Made by a program: the position numbers and the translations under genes. A stretch of DNA of 64,000 nt from Polynucleobacter sp. KF022 (GTDB taxonomy: Bacteria; Pseudomonadota; Gammaproteobacteria; Burkholderiales; Burkholderiaceae). Where the stretch lies: the NCBI RefSeq assembly GCF_027924105.1, contig NZ_AP026972.1, forward strand, positions 992,001 to 1,056,000, written 5' to 3'. Shown here piece after piece: positions 17,153-26,544 of the stretch. Each line of letters starts with the position of its first letter. Positions within the stretch are counted from its first letter, which is position 1. The notes under the pieces were generated by a model, which saw nothing but the letters and a program-made list of their open reading frames with translations, was not told where the DNA came from and made no database searches.

Positions 17153-18673
17153 ATGAACGCAACTCAAGCCTTTGAATCAAAAGAAGATATTGGCCACTTT
17201 GTTGGCGGCAATGTAGTTAACCCTAAAGATGGCCGTTTTGCCGATGTATACAACCCTACCAAAGGGTCTGTAGCTCGCCGCGTCGCCCTTGCTAGTCGCA
17301 AGGAAGTAGACGCTGCAGTCGCAGTTGCTCAAAAGGCTTTTGAGACCTGGAGCCAAACCAGCCCCCTGCGTCGCTCACGTATTCTGTTTAAGTACCTCGA
17401 GCTCTTAAATGCTAACCGCGATGAATTAGCTGCGATCATTACAGCTGAGCATGGCAAAGTATTTACCGATGCGCAAGGTGAAGTTACTCGTGGAATTGAA
17501 ATTGTGGAATTTGCCACTGGCATTCCAGAGTTGCTCAAAGGCGATTACACCGAACAAGTTTCTACCGATATTGATAACTGGGTAATGCGTCAGCCATTAG
17601 GCGTTGTTGCCGGCATTACGCCATTTAACTTCCCTGTCATGGTGCCAATGTGGATGTTCCCTATGGCAATTGCTTGTGGCAACACTTTTATTCTCAAGCC
17701 AAGCCCTACAGACCCATCTGCCTCATTATTCATGGCTAAGCTACTCAAAGAAGCCGGACTTCCCGATGGCGTATTTAACGTGGTTCAAGGCGACAAAGAA
17801 GCCGTTGATGCTTTGATTGAAAACCCAGATGTTAAGGCTGTAAGCTTTGTAGGCTCTACCCCAATTGCGAACTATATTTATGAGCGCTGCGCTCATTTCG
17901 GCAAACGTTCACAAGCATTAGGTGGGGCTAAGAATCATATGGTCATCATGCCTGACGCCGATATTGAAAAAGCAATTGATGCATTGGTTGGCGCCGCTTA
18001 CGGCTCAGCTGGCGAACGCTGCATGGCGATTTCAGTGGCAGTCTTGGTTGGTGATGTTGCTGAAAAAATCATGCCAAAACTGATCGAGCGCACTAAGACG
18101 TTAAAAGTGAAGAACGGCATGGAGCTTGATGCCGAAATGGGTCCAATCGTCTCTAAGGCAGCTCTTGAGCGCATTACTGGCTATATTGAAAGCGGTGTGG
18201 CTTCTGGAGCAAAGCTGTTGGTAGATGGTCGCGGCCTCAAAGTTCCTGGCAATGAAAATGGCTTCTTTATTGGCGGCACATTATTTGACAATGTCACCCC
18301 CGATATGAAGATCTACTTAGAAGAAATCTTTGGACCAGTATTGTCTTGCCTGCGCGTTGCTAACTTTACAGATGCGCTCAACCTAGTGAATTCTTGCGAA
18401 TTCGGCAATGGTGTTGCTTGCTTCACTAGTGATGGCAATATTGCTCGTGAATTTGCACGACGTGTTCAGGTGGGCATGGTTGGTATTAACGTACCTATTC
18501 CAGTACCAATGGCGTGGCATGGCTTTGGTGGTTGGAAGAAATCGATCTTTGGCGATATGCATGCATATGGCAAAGAAGGCGTTCGGTTCTATACCAAGCA
18601 AAAGAGCGTGATGCAACGCTGGCCTGAGAGTATTGCTAAGGGTGCAGAGTTTGTCATGCCTACCTCCAAGTAA
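17153..18673 (+). CDS. mmsA: Methylmalonate-semialdehyde dehydrogenase (CoA-acylating)
   Basis: This enzyme oxidises methylmalonate semialdehyde to propionyl-CoA (and malonate semialdehyde to acetyl-CoA) in valine, beta-alanine and inositol breakdown. The 506 residues match MmsA. The N-terminus is GGNVVNPKDGRFADVYNPT, the NAD region includes GVVAGITPFNFPVMVPMW, the nucleophile Cys290 is in GSAGERCMAISV, and the C-terminal family motif is FGGWKKSIFGDMHAYGKEG. It is the only gene of its transcript. mmsB and valine-catabolic genes are not adjacent. Its propionyl-CoA product overlaps metabolically with prpE elsewhere in the window, though the two are not linked. A strong terminator follows. Confidence 0.95.
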   Translation: MNATQAFESKEDIGHFVGGNVVNPKDGRFADVYNPTKGSVARRVALASRKEVDAAVAVAQKAFETWSQTSPLRRSRILFKYLELLNANRDELAAIITAEHGKVFTDAQGEVTRGIEIVEFATGIPELLKGDYTEQVSTDIDNWVMRQPLGVVAGITPFNFPVMVPMWMFPMAIACGNTFILKPSPTDPSASLFMAKLLKEAGLPDGVFNVVQGDKEAVDALIENPDVKAVSFVGSTPIANYIYERCAHFGKRSQALGGAKNHMVIMPDADIEKAIDALVGAAYGSAGERCMAISVAVLVGDVAEKIMPKLIERTKTLKVKNGMELDAEMGPIVSKAALERITGYIESGVASGAKLLVDGRGLKVPGNENGFFIGGTLFDNVTPDMKIYLEEIFGPVLSCLRVANFTDALNLVNSCEFGNGVACFTSDGNIAREFARRVQVGMVGINVPIPVPMAWHGFGGWKKSIFGDMHAYGKEGVRFYTKQKSVMQRWPESIAKGAEFVMPTSK

Positions 18674-18690
18674 TTCTGGAAGTGGGTAGC

Positions 18691-18717
18691 AAAAAGCGAT
18701 CTTCGGATCGCTTTTTT
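18691..18717 (+). terminator. Rho-independent terminator after mmsA (UUCG tetraloop)
   Basis: An 11-base perfect stem (AAAAAGCGATC and complement) closes on a TTCG loop and is followed by a T run on the plus strand. The flanking A run makes it a likely shared terminator for mmsA and the convergent DUF1178 gene, which ends at 18741. Confidence 0.92.
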
Positions 18718-18740
18718 ATTGACTGGATTTTATTAGGCTG

Positions 18741-19226
18741 TTACTGAAGGGTATTTTTCAACGCAGGAATCACTGGCATTGAAAGGACATCAATGCCCTC
18801 TTCTCTTAAGGCCTCAGCCTCATCCAACGTAGTTTGACCACGAATACTTCTCTCGGGAGATTCTTTGTAGTGAATCTTTCTAGCTTCATCAGCAAAAGAA
18901 TCGCCTACATCTTCGGAACGGCCCATAAGCTCTCTCATACCCTTCAAGAAGGCTGCTTGGACTTGCGCCTCTAGGTGGGAATGATCGCTACCAGTAAGCG
19001 CAACCACGCCTCCACTCAGATTTTCAGATTCAGTTTTGGGAGCCACCAACTCAGTAGAGGACGATTTACTAATATAAGGTGCTGATGGCATCCGGGTAAT
19101 TTCAGTGCTGTCACAAACCGGACAAGCAAGCATACCCTTGTCTTGTTGGGCAAGACAATCCTCTTCCGAGGCGAACCACCCTTCAAAACGGTGATCTAAC
19201 GGGCAAGCTAAGTTATAGACTTTCAT
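18741..19226 (-). CDS. DUF1178 family protein
   Basis: This is a small protein of 161 residues with no known function. The N-terminus MKVYNLACPLDHRFEGWF and the pair CPVCDS are typical of DUF1178. The four cysteines/histidines near the N-terminus suggest a small zinc-binding segment like those of FmdB-type proteins. The rest is acidic and mostly helical with no membrane segment. It follows the Nudix hydrolase gene by 65 bases on the same strand. Confidence 0.85.
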   Translation of the reverse strand: MKVYNLACPLDHRFEGWFASEEDCLAQQDKGMLACPVCDSTEITRMPSAPYISKSSSTELVAPKTESENLSGGVVALTGSDHSHLEAQVQAAFLKGMRELMGRSEDVGDSFADEARKIHYKESPERSIRGQTTLDEAEALREEGIDVLSMPVIPALKNTLQ

Positions 19227-19291
19227 AAAACGTATATAGGGGCAAAAACGATAAATTCAATACCCCCATTTTAATCGGGTTTGAGAGCGCC

Positions 19292-19891
19292 CTATTCGAT
19301 CGGGGTTGGCTTGACTAAGCCTCTGCGATAACGATCGAGCCAATAGGCTGAAATCGTTGTTTTGACGTCCGTAATCTCGCCTTCCTCAACCCAGCCTAAC
19401 AATTGCTCCAAAGGGGCTGCAAAGACATCTAAAAATTCTTCATCATCTAGATGACTCTTGCCAGGGACCAAGTCTTCAGCAAAGTAAATATCAATAAACT
19501 CCGTTGAGTAAGAAATCACCGGATGAATACGCCGGATGTAACTCCATTTTCTTGCCGTGTAGCCTGTCTCTTCTTCTAGTTCACGCTTGGCACAAACCAA
19601 ATGATCTTCGCTCGGATCAAGTTTCCCAGCGGGAATTTCAATGCATGCTTTTGCAATTGGATAACGATACTGTCGCTCTAAAAGCACTCTACCGTCATCT
19701 AAGATAGCAACAATGGCTACAGCACCCGGATGAGTTAAGTATTCACGTATAGCCTCTTCACCATCTGGCAAAGCAACTTTGTCACGCTTCATCTTCAGGA
19801 ATATTCCACCATAGATATCCTCGCCAGAGATCCACTCTTCACGTAAATGAGCATCCCCTAGTGGTAAATCTTGAAATGATTTTTCAGTCAT
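19292..19891 (-). CDS. Nudix hydrolase, probable ADP-ribose pyrophosphatase
   Basis: This Nudix protein of 199 residues probably hydrolyses ADP-ribose or a related sugar nucleotide. The Nudix box is complete: GKLDPSEDHLVCAKREL followed by EEETGY, giving the G-x5-E-x7-REUxEExGU pattern. The preceding RQYRYPIAKACIEIPAG and following RIHPVISYSTEFIDIYFAEDL fit the NudF/ADPRase group. The C-terminus is close to DUF1178 on the same strand. Confidence 0.87.
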   Translation of the reverse strand: MTEKSFQDLPLGDAHLREEWISGEDIYGGIFLKMKRDKVALPDGEEAIREYLTHPGAVAIVAILDDGRVLLERQYRYPIAKACIEIPAGKLDPSEDHLVCAKRELEEETGYTARKWSYIRRIHPVISYSTEFIDIYFAEDLVPGKSHLDDEEFLDVFAAPLEQLLGWVEEGEITDVKTTISAYWLDRYRRGLVKPTPIE

Positions 19892-19937
19892 GCGCTTATT
19901 CCTGTTTCATTCAGTTGCTTCATCATACAAAAGAGTC

Positions 19938-19955
19938 ATGACATATAAATGTCAT
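19938..19955. repeat. Inverted repeat upstream of the Nudix gene
   Basis: ATGACATATAAATGTCAT consists of two perfect seven-base arms around ATAA, 47 bases before the Nudix start codon. The TATAAA core could also be part of a promoter -10 region. It may be an operator, but nothing else supports this. Confidence 0.3.
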
Positions 19956-19959
19956 AAAT

Positions 19960-19987
19960 AATAAAGGCTCCCTAAGGAGCCTTTATT
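19960..19987 (-). terminator. Rho-independent terminator of the nuo operon
   Basis: A perfect 12-base stem (AATAAAGGCTCC and complement) with a four-base loop begins 17 bases after the nuoN stop codon. On the minus strand the 3' arm ends in a short A/T-rich tract rather than a long T run, so termination may be moderate. Confidence 0.8.
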
Positions 19988-20003
19988 TACATTGGGTCTT
20001 GTA

Positions 20004-21503
20004 TTAAGAGCCCAACAAAGTGCGACGCATAGCATCTAAGCATAGACTCATTAAGCCGGCTGGAACAATACCGATCGCCAATACCAAAATGCTATTGAGG
20101 CCTAAGATACCTTTAGCAAATCCAGAGCCGCTCACAGTGATCTCATGCTCAGGCTCATCAAAGTACATGACCTTAACAACTCTGAGATAGTAAAAAGCGC
20201 CAATTAATGAAGCAATCACAGCAATCACAGCCAAGAATGTGTGTTCTGCATCAACCAATGCTTCTAGAACGCCTAACTTAGCGGCAAAACCTACTGTTGG
20301 CGGAATACCAGCCAGGGAGAACATCATCACAAGGCCAATAAAGGCAAACCATGGGTGCTTCTTATTAAGACCTTTTAAGCCATCCAAGGTTTCGCAGTCA
20401 TAACCCTTACGTGACAGCACCATCAATAGACCGAAGGTACCAAGAGTAGTTAAGACATAAGTAATGGCATAGAACATTGCAGCACTAAAAGCATGGTCAT
20501 CAAATACAGACAACATACCTAAAAGAACAAAGCCCATTTGCGCAATAGCCGAGTAAGCCAGCATACGCTTCACGTTAGTTTGAGCGATCGCCGTCACGTT
20601 ACCGACAACGAGTGATAGCACTGCAAGCAATACCAACATTGGCTGCCAGTCACCTAGCAATGGCAACAAAGTATTCACCAATAGACGGAATAACAAAGCA
20701 AAGGCAGCTAACTTAGGCGCGGCAGCAATCATCAATGTGACTGCAGTTGGAGCGCCCTGGTAAACATCCGGCACCCACATGTGGAATGGGACCACGCCTA
20801 ATTTAAATGCCAAACCAGCAACAATAAAGACTAATCCGAAGGCCATGACCAAATGATTTACACGTGGGTCAGCTACAACCTTAAAGATTTCAATCAAATC
20901 CAAGGATCCAGTGACGCCGTACAACATAGACATGCCGTAAAGCAAGAAGCCGGAGGCTAAAGCACCTAAGATGAAGTATTTAATACCCGCCTCAACACTC
21001 TTTTCGCTGTTGTGACGCATGGCAACCAAAGCATAGGTTGGCAAGGCCATTAACTCCAAGCCAAGATATAAGGTCAGTAGATTTGCGCCAGAGATCAATA
21101 CGAATTGGCCAAGCAAAGCAAGCAAGGCTAAAACAATAAAGTCAGGGCGAAATAATGCTCGATCAGTTAAATATTGCTTGGAATAAATCAAGCTCACCAA
21201 TACAGCAATACAAGAACACGCTTTAAGCAAGTTTGAAAAAGGATCTGATTGGAATAGACCATTCATTGCCACTAGAGCTGGATCAGCCATGCGACCAGCA
21301 AAAGCAAAAACGAGGTATACCAATAAGATAATTGTGAAGAAATAAACAAACCCTACGCCACGTGGAGTGTGGAAAATATCTTGCTCTACACCTGGTGTAG
21401 AAGTAACTCTCTCAGGAACATAAACACTTGCAACTAGTAGCAAACAAGTTGCAATTAGTAAAACAAGTTCCGGCAGGATGGCGTATAGGTCGAATGCTTG
21501 CAT
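20004..21503 (-). CDS. nuoN: NADH-quinone oxidoreductase subunit N
   Basis: This is one of the three antiporter-like membrane subunits of complex I, 499 residues and about 14 membrane helices. The conserved segments include YLGLELMALPTYALVA with the glutamate in the helix, AGLAFKLGVVPFHMWVPDVY with Lys on the proton path, and LAYSAIAQMGFVLLG. It is the last gene of the operon, ten bases after nuoM, and is followed by a terminator. Confidence 0.97.
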   Translation of the reverse strand: MQAFDLYAILPELVLLIATCLLLVASVYVPERVTSTPGVEQDIFHTPRGVGFVYFFTIILLVYLVFAFAGRMADPALVAMNGLFQSDPFSNLLKACSCIAVLVSLIYSKQYLTDRALFRPDFIVLALLALLGQFVLISGANLLTLYLGLELMALPTYALVAMRHNSEKSVEAGIKYFILGALASGFLLYGMSMLYGVTGSLDLIEIFKVVADPRVNHLVMAFGLVFIVAGLAFKLGVVPFHMWVPDVYQGAPTAVTLMIAAAPKLAAFALLFRLLVNTLLPLLGDWQPMLVLLAVLSLVVGNVTAIAQTNVKRMLAYSAIAQMGFVLLGMLSVFDDHAFSAAMFYAITYVLTTLGTFGLLMVLSRKGYDCETLDGLKGLNKKHPWFAFIGLVMMFSLAGIPPTVGFAAKLGVLEALVDAEHTFLAVIAVIASLIGAFYYLRVVKVMYFDEPEHEITVSGSGFAKGILGLNSILVLAIGIVPAGLMSLCLDAMRRTLLGS

Positions 21504-21513
21504 TTGTGCTTAC

Positions 21514-22980
21514 TCAGAGTTTGCTAACAGCAACATGCTGTAGCAGATTAATCACAGCTGGATGAATAATGTCGGTAAATGGTTTTGGATAAACACCCAT
21601 ACCAATAACGCAGATAGATAGAACAGCCATCAAGAAATACTCGCGACCGTTCAAGTCCTTTAACTCTTCTACATGGGCATTATTGATGGTGCCAAAAAAT
21701 ACCCGCTTCACCATCCATAAAGAATATGCAGCGCCTAATATCAAAGCAGTTGCTGCCAAGATACCAATCACAAAGTCGTAATCCACAGCAGCCAAAATCA
21801 CCATAAACTCACCCACGAAACCAGAGGTTGCAGGTAAACCGCAGTTAGCCATTGCCATTAAAACTGCGAATGCAGTGAATGCTGGCATACGGTGTACAAC
21901 GCCACCGTAATCAGCGATCTGACGAGTATGCATACGGTCATAGAGCACGCCAATGGACAGGAACATTGCGCCGGCAACAAAGCCGTGAGAAATCATCTGC
22001 ACAATCCCGCCCTCAATGCCCAAAGGACTAAAGAGGAAGAAACCTAAGGTTACAAAACCCATATGCGCTACAGATGAATAAGCAACCAGCTTTTTCATAT
22101 CCTTCTGAACCAAAGCGACTGCGCCAACATAGATCACAGCAACTAAAGATAAGAAGATGACAAATGGCCCTAAATATTGACTTGCGTCTGGCGCAATTGG
22201 TAATGAGAAACGCAGGAAGCCGTAAGCACCAAGTTTCAACATAATTGCAGCCAATACTACGGAGCCGCCGGTAGGTGCCTCTACGTGCACATCTGGCAAC
22301 CAAGTATGCAGTGGCCACATTGGCACCTTAACAGCAAATGCCATGAAGAAAGCGGCAAATAACAAGATTTGTTCAACGATATCTAAGCGCGCATTTTGCC
22401 AAGCCAAGATATCAAACGTATTGGTTACGTTATACAGATAAAGCATGGCAATCAAAGTCAACAATGAGCCAAGCAATGTGTACAAGAAGAACTTAAAAGC
22501 AGCGTAAATACGGTTATGACCACCCCACACACCAATAATGATGTACATCGGGATTAGCGTTGCTTCAAAGAAGACGTAGAACAGTAAAGCATCCAGCGCG
22601 CAGAAGACGCCAATCATTAATCCAGATAGGATCATGAAAGAAGCCATGTATTGAGATACCTTGGTTTCAATCACCTCCCAAGCTGCTATCACCACGATGA
22701 CATTGATGAAGGCTGTGAGAACAATGAACCAAACAGAAATACCGTCGATACCGAGGTAGTAATTAATGTCGTAACGCGGAATCCAGCTGATCTTCTCTAC
22801 AAACTGCATACCAGGATTTGCAATATCAAATTGCAGAATCAAAGGCAAGGTCGCAATGAAGCCGAGTACAGCACCAATAAGGGCTAACCAGCGTACACCT
22901 GCAGTTGGCTTCTCAGACCCATAAAACAAAATGATGAGTCCAAAGACAATTGGGGTCCAGATGGCGTAAGAAAGAATCAT
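21514..22980 (-). CDS. nuoM: NADH-quinone oxidoreductase subunit M
   Basis: This is an antiporter-like proton-pumping subunit of complex I, 488 residues with about 14 membrane helices. Key family segments are YVFFEATLIPMYIIIGVWG (helix with the conserved Glu), FAVKVPMWPLHTWLPDVHVE (Lys and discontinuous helix), and KKLVAYSSVAHMGFVTLG. It sits between nuoL (24 bases upstream) and nuoN. Confidence 0.97.
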   Translation of the reverse strand: MILSYAIWTPIVFGLIILFYGSEKPTAGVRWLALIGAVLGFIATLPLILQFDIANPGMQFVEKISWIPRYDINYYLGIDGISVWFIVLTAFINVIVVIAAWEVIETKVSQYMASFMILSGLMIGVFCALDALLFYVFFEATLIPMYIIIGVWGGHNRIYAAFKFFLYTLLGSLLTLIAMLYLYNVTNTFDILAWQNARLDIVEQILLFAAFFMAFAVKVPMWPLHTWLPDVHVEAPTGGSVVLAAIMLKLGAYGFLRFSLPIAPDASQYLGPFVIFLSLVAVIYVGAVALVQKDMKKLVAYSSVAHMGFVTLGFFLFSPLGIEGGIVQMISHGFVAGAMFLSIGVLYDRMHTRQIADYGGVVHRMPAFTAFAVLMAMANCGLPATSGFVGEFMVILAAVDYDFVIGILAATALILGAAYSLWMVKRVFFGTINNAHVEELKDLNGREYFLMAVLSICVIGMGVYPKPFTDIIHPAVINLLQHVAVSKL

Positions 22981-23004
22981 AGTGGCTACTTAAGTAACAA
23001 AGGC

Positions 23005-25065
23005 CTAGCGAACAAAAGGCAGATAAGCGTACAAAACCCAAGCTAACAATACCGCCAGGCCCGCAATCATTGCGAAAGCATAGTGATACAGATAACCGGA
23101 TTGCAAATGGCGAATAACTCCAGCAAAGCGCCCTACTGCATGCGCACTACCGTTAACAAAGAAACCATCGATAACCTTTTGGTCACCGCGATGCCATAGG
23201 AAGCCACCGATCCAAATGAGGCCCTTAGCAAATACAGCTTGGTTGATTTCATCGAGATAATATTTGTTATCAAACAATTTCTTGATTGGTGCAAATGTTT
23301 CAGCAACTTTGCCAGGCAATTTTGGTGCCCACAAGTACCCAATTGCGGCAGTTAATACGCCCAAGACCACCAAGAGCAATACTGGAGAAGTGAACGCATG
23401 AATCGCCATAGCGATAGGGCCATGGAATTCATCTTCTAATTCTTTCATCACTGGATGACGCGCCAAATCAATAAAGATGGAATCGCCAAAGAATGTTCCA
23501 AACAACAATGGTGAGATTGTGTAAAAACCGATGATCACTGATGGAATAGCCAAGAGAATCAAAGGCAATGTCACCACAAACGGTGATTCATGCGGCTTTT
23601 GACCAGGTGCTAATCCGTGATGCGCGTGATCGTCACCCTGCTCTGCATGATCATGGTGATGGTCATGTGCGTGTGCGTCATCATGACCCCAGCGAGCTTT
23701 ACCGTGGAATACATAGAAATACAAACGGAATGAATACAAGGCGGTTACAAATACGCTTGCCATGACAGCGAAGTATGCAAACCCAGATCCAGGGATATGA
23801 CTTGCTGCTACTGCTTCAATAATCGAATCTTTTGAGTAGAAACCAGAGAAGAACGGCGTACCTACCAGTGCTAAGTTGCCAAGCAACATCATGAGGCAAG
23901 TAATCGGCATATATTTCCAGAGACCGCCCATCTTACGCATATCTTGTTCATGATGCATACCAAGAATCACACTACCAGCAGCAAGGAATAATAAGGCCTT
24001 AAAGAAAGCATGTGTCATCAAGTGGAAGATGGCTACCGGGTAAGCAGAAACACCCAGAGCAACAGTCATATAACCCAATTGAGACAAAGTGGAATATGCA
24101 ACTACGCGCTTAATATCATTTTGGACAATACCAAGGAAGCCCATAAAGAGTGCTGTGATGGAACCGATCACTAAGATGAAGCTCAATGCAGCATCAGATA
24201 ACTCAAACAATGGAGACATACGTGACACCATGAAGATGCCAGCAGTAACCATCGTTGCAGCGTGAATCAACGCAGAAATTGGGGTTGGACCTTCCATCGA
24301 ATCTGGCAACCAAACGTGCAAAGGAAATTGAGCGGATTTACCCATCGCACCAATAAACAAACAAATACAGGCAACTGTCATCAAATTCCAGCTAGTACCT
24401 GGCAGTGTTTGCGCAGCCAATGCAGAGTTTTGAGCAAAGATGACGTCGTATTGCATCGAGCCAGTGCTGGCCAACAAAATACCGATACCAAGGATGAAGC
24501 CAAAGTCACCAACGCGGTTCACCAAGAAAGCCTTCATGTTGGCAAATACTGCAGATTGGCGCTCAAAGTAGAAGCCAATCAATAAATAGGAAACAACACC
24601 CACTGCTTCCCAACCGAAAAAGAGCTGTAACAGGTTATTACTCATCACCAACATCAACATGGCAAAGGTAAATAAGGAAATATAGGAGAAGAAACGGTTG
24701 TAACCCTCTTCACCATGCATATAGCCGATGGTGTAAATGTGAACCATTAGCGACACAAAGGTCACTACGCACATCATCGTTGCAGTTAGAGGATCAATTA
24801 AAAATCCGATGTCTAAATTGAGTTCACCTAATTGCATCCAGCGGTAAACGGTGCCATTGAAATAGAAACCGTCCATCACTTGAACCAAAACATTACAAGA
24901 TAAAACAAATGCAATTGCGACGCCTAAGATAGTGACAAATTGACTTGCGCCATGGCCAATGCGATTACCGCCTAATTTAGTACCAAAAAAACCGGCAATG
25001 ATGGAGCCAACCAATGGCGCCAAAGGAATTGCGCAGAGTACGGGGATATTTAAGGTCAATTGCAT
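23005..25065 (-). CDS. nuoL: NADH-quinone oxidoreductase subunit L
   Basis: This is the distal antiporter-like subunit of complex I, 686 residues, with the lateral helix expected at the C-terminus. Conserved parts are FFGWEAVGVVSYLLIGF, GKSAQFPLHVWLPDSMEGPTPISALIHAATM and KRVVAYSTLSQLGYMTVA. A histidine- and aspartate-rich loop occupies about residues 457-483, between membrane helices, which is longer and more His-rich than in E. coli NuoL. It begins two bases after the nuoK stop. Confidence 0.97.
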   Translation of the reverse strand: MQLTLNIPVLCAIPLAPLVGSIIAGFFGTKLGGNRIGHGASQFVTILGVAIAFVLSCNVLVQVMDGFYFNGTVYRWMQLGELNLDIGFLIDPLTATMMCVVTFVSLMVHIYTIGYMHGEEGYNRFFSYISLFTFAMLMLVMSNNLLQLFFGWEAVGVVSYLLIGFYFERQSAVFANMKAFLVNRVGDFGFILGIGILLASTGSMQYDVIFAQNSALAAQTLPGTSWNLMTVACICLFIGAMGKSAQFPLHVWLPDSMEGPTPISALIHAATMVTAGIFMVSRMSPLFELSDAALSFILVIGSITALFMGFLGIVQNDIKRVVAYSTLSQLGYMTVALGVSAYPVAIFHLMTHAFFKALLFLAAGSVILGMHHEQDMRKMGGLWKYMPITCLMMLLGNLALVGTPFFSGFYSKDSIIEAVAASHIPGSGFAYFAVMASVFVTALYSFRLYFYVFHGKARWGHDDAHAHDHHHDHAEQGDDHAHHGLAPGQKPHESPFVVTLPLILLAIPSVIIGFYTISPLLFGTFFGDSIFIDLARHPVMKELEDEFHGPIAMAIHAFTSPVLLLVVLGVLTAAIGYLWAPKLPGKVAETFAPIKKLFDNKYYLDEINQAVFAKGLIWIGGFLWHRGDQKVIDGFFVNGSAHAVGRFAGVIRHLQSGYLYHYAFAMIAGLAVLLAWVLYAYLPFVR

Positions 25066-25067
25066 GA

Positions 25068-25376
25068 CTAGCCTTTAAGGTGGTCAAGATCTTCGGCATT
25101 AATGGTGTCAACCTTACGGAAGAGCACAACCAAGATTGCCAAGCCGATAGCTGCTTCAGCAGCTGCCACAGTCAAAATAAAGAATACGAATACCTGACCT
25201 GCCATATCACCCAAGTAATGAGAGAAGGCAACAAAGTTCATGTTGACCGCAAGAAGCATCAATTCAATTGCCATCAGCAATACGATCACATTCTTGCGGT
25301 TTAAGAAAATTCCAATAACGCTAGTTGCAAACAAAATTGCACTAAGCACTAAATAATGAGCGAGAGTGATAGTCAT
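25068..25376 (-). CDS. nuoK: NADH-quinone oxidoreductase subunit K
   Basis: This is a small membrane subunit of complex I with three helices, 102 residues. The two membrane glutamates of the proton path are present in LLMAIELMLLAVNMNF and VAAAEAAIGLAILV. Its start overlaps the nuoJ stop by four bases (ATGA), pointing to coupled translation. Confidence 0.97.
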   Translation of the reverse strand: MTITLAHYLVLSAILFATSVIGIFLNRKNVIVLLMAIELMLLAVNMNFVAFSHYLGDMAGQVFVFFILTVAAAEAAIGLAILVVLFRKVDTINAEDLDHLKG

Positions 25377-26020
25377 TTCTTCTCCCCTCTTGTATCTTGT
25401 TTTGCGGCCATATCTGAACCCATTTTCACCACACGCATACGATCTGCGGCAACTACGTTTACTTGCTCGTGAATATTCTGTGACTTAGAGTCTTTGCGAT
25501 TACGCAGTGTCAATGCAACAGCAGCAATAATCGCCACCAATAAGATCACTCCAGCCACTTCAAATGCATAGACGTAATCAACGAAGATCAACATACCTAA
25601 AGCTTGAGTGTTATTAGCCATCATCTCTTCTGGCATAGGCTGCACTGGGGCATTAGTACCGATGAAGCTGCGAATAATCACAATCGAAAGTTCTAAAACA
25701 ATCACAGCACCCATTAAGAAGGCAACGGGTAGGAATTTTTTGAAATCACGACGCAGATGTTCTAAATCCAAATCGAGCATCATGACGACGAAAAGGAATA
25801 AAACCATTACGGCACCAACGTAAACCAAAATCAAAGCCAAACTCAAGAATTCGGCCTTGAGTAGCATCCATAAGCCAGAAGCACAGAAGAATGCCAATAC
25901 TAAGAATAAAGCAGCATGGACTGGGTTACGGGCAGTAATCACACGCAAAGCAGATATGACTAGCAGGCCTGCAAAGCCGTAGAAGAAAACAGCAAATAAA
26001 GTAGATGGATCGAATGTCAT
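25373..26020 (-). CDS. nuoJ: NADH-quinone oxidoreductase subunit J
   Basis: This is a membrane subunit of complex I with five helices, 215 residues. It contains the conserved VYVGAVMVLFLFVVMML helix that undergoes the pi-bulge transition. The charged C-terminal tail after about residue 165 is cytoplasmic and variable. It lies between nuoI and nuoK and overlaps nuoK. Confidence 0.96.
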   Translation of the reverse strand: MTFDPSTLFAVFFYGFAGLLVISALRVITARNPVHAALFLVLAFFCASGLWMLLKAEFLSLALILVYVGAVMVLFLFVVMMLDLDLEHLRRDFKKFLPVAFLMGAVIVLELSIVIIRSFIGTNAPVQPMPEEMMANNTQALGMLIFVDYVYAFEVAGVILLVAIIAAVALTLRNRKDSKSQNIHEQVNVVAADRMRVVKMGSDMAAKQDTRGEKK

Positions 26021-26041
26021 ATTTAGTTCAGCTCGATTCGA

Positions 26042-26533
26042 TTAACGGTAAGGTGCATCAGCTGCACGGTTAGCGGCGATATCTTTTTCATACTTATCGC
26101 CAACAGCTAATAGCATGTCTTTAGTGAAGTACAAGTCACCACGCTTATCGCCAAAGTATTCAAAAATATTCGTCTCAACAATCGCATCTACTGGACACGC
26201 TTCTTCACAGAAGCCACAGAAAATACACTTTGTTAAGTCAATGTCATAACGGCTGGTACGACGGGTACCGTCATCACGCTCAGCAGTTTCGATAGTGATC
26301 GCATATGCTGGGCATACGGCCTCACAGAGTTTGCAACCAATACAGCGCTCTTCACCATTCTCATAACGACGCAACGCATGCAAACCACGGAAGCGATTAG
26401 ACAATGGCGTCTTCTCATCTGGATACTGGACAGTAATTTTTGGCTTGAAAAGATAGCGGCCTGTAATCGACATGCCAGTAAGGATGTCTTTGAGCATCAA
26501 GCTATCGAGGAATTGGGAAATTTTCTTAAACAT
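26042..26533 (-). CDS. nuoI: NADH-quinone oxidoreductase subunit I (2x[4Fe-4S])
   Basis: This is the peripheral-arm subunit carrying clusters N6a and N6b, 163 residues. The two ferredoxin motifs are intact: CIGCKLCEAVCP and CIFCGFCEEACP. The amphipathic N-terminal helix that rests on the membrane precedes them. It is eleven bases downstream of nuoH. Confidence 0.98.
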   Translation of the reverse strand: MFKKISQFLDSLMLKDILTGMSITGRYLFKPKITVQYPDEKTPLSNRFRGLHALRRYENGEERCIGCKLCEAVCPAYAITIETAERDDGTRRTSRYDIDLTKCIFCGFCEEACPVDAIVETNIFEYFGDKRGDLYFTKDMLLAVGDKYEKDIAANRAADAPYR

Positions 26534-26544
26534 GATCGATCAAC

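Noticed and set aside
23568..23765. Plus-strand reading frame rich in His and Arg within nuoL
   Set aside because: It is the antisense shadow of the His-rich NuoL loop and has no ribosome site or family match.
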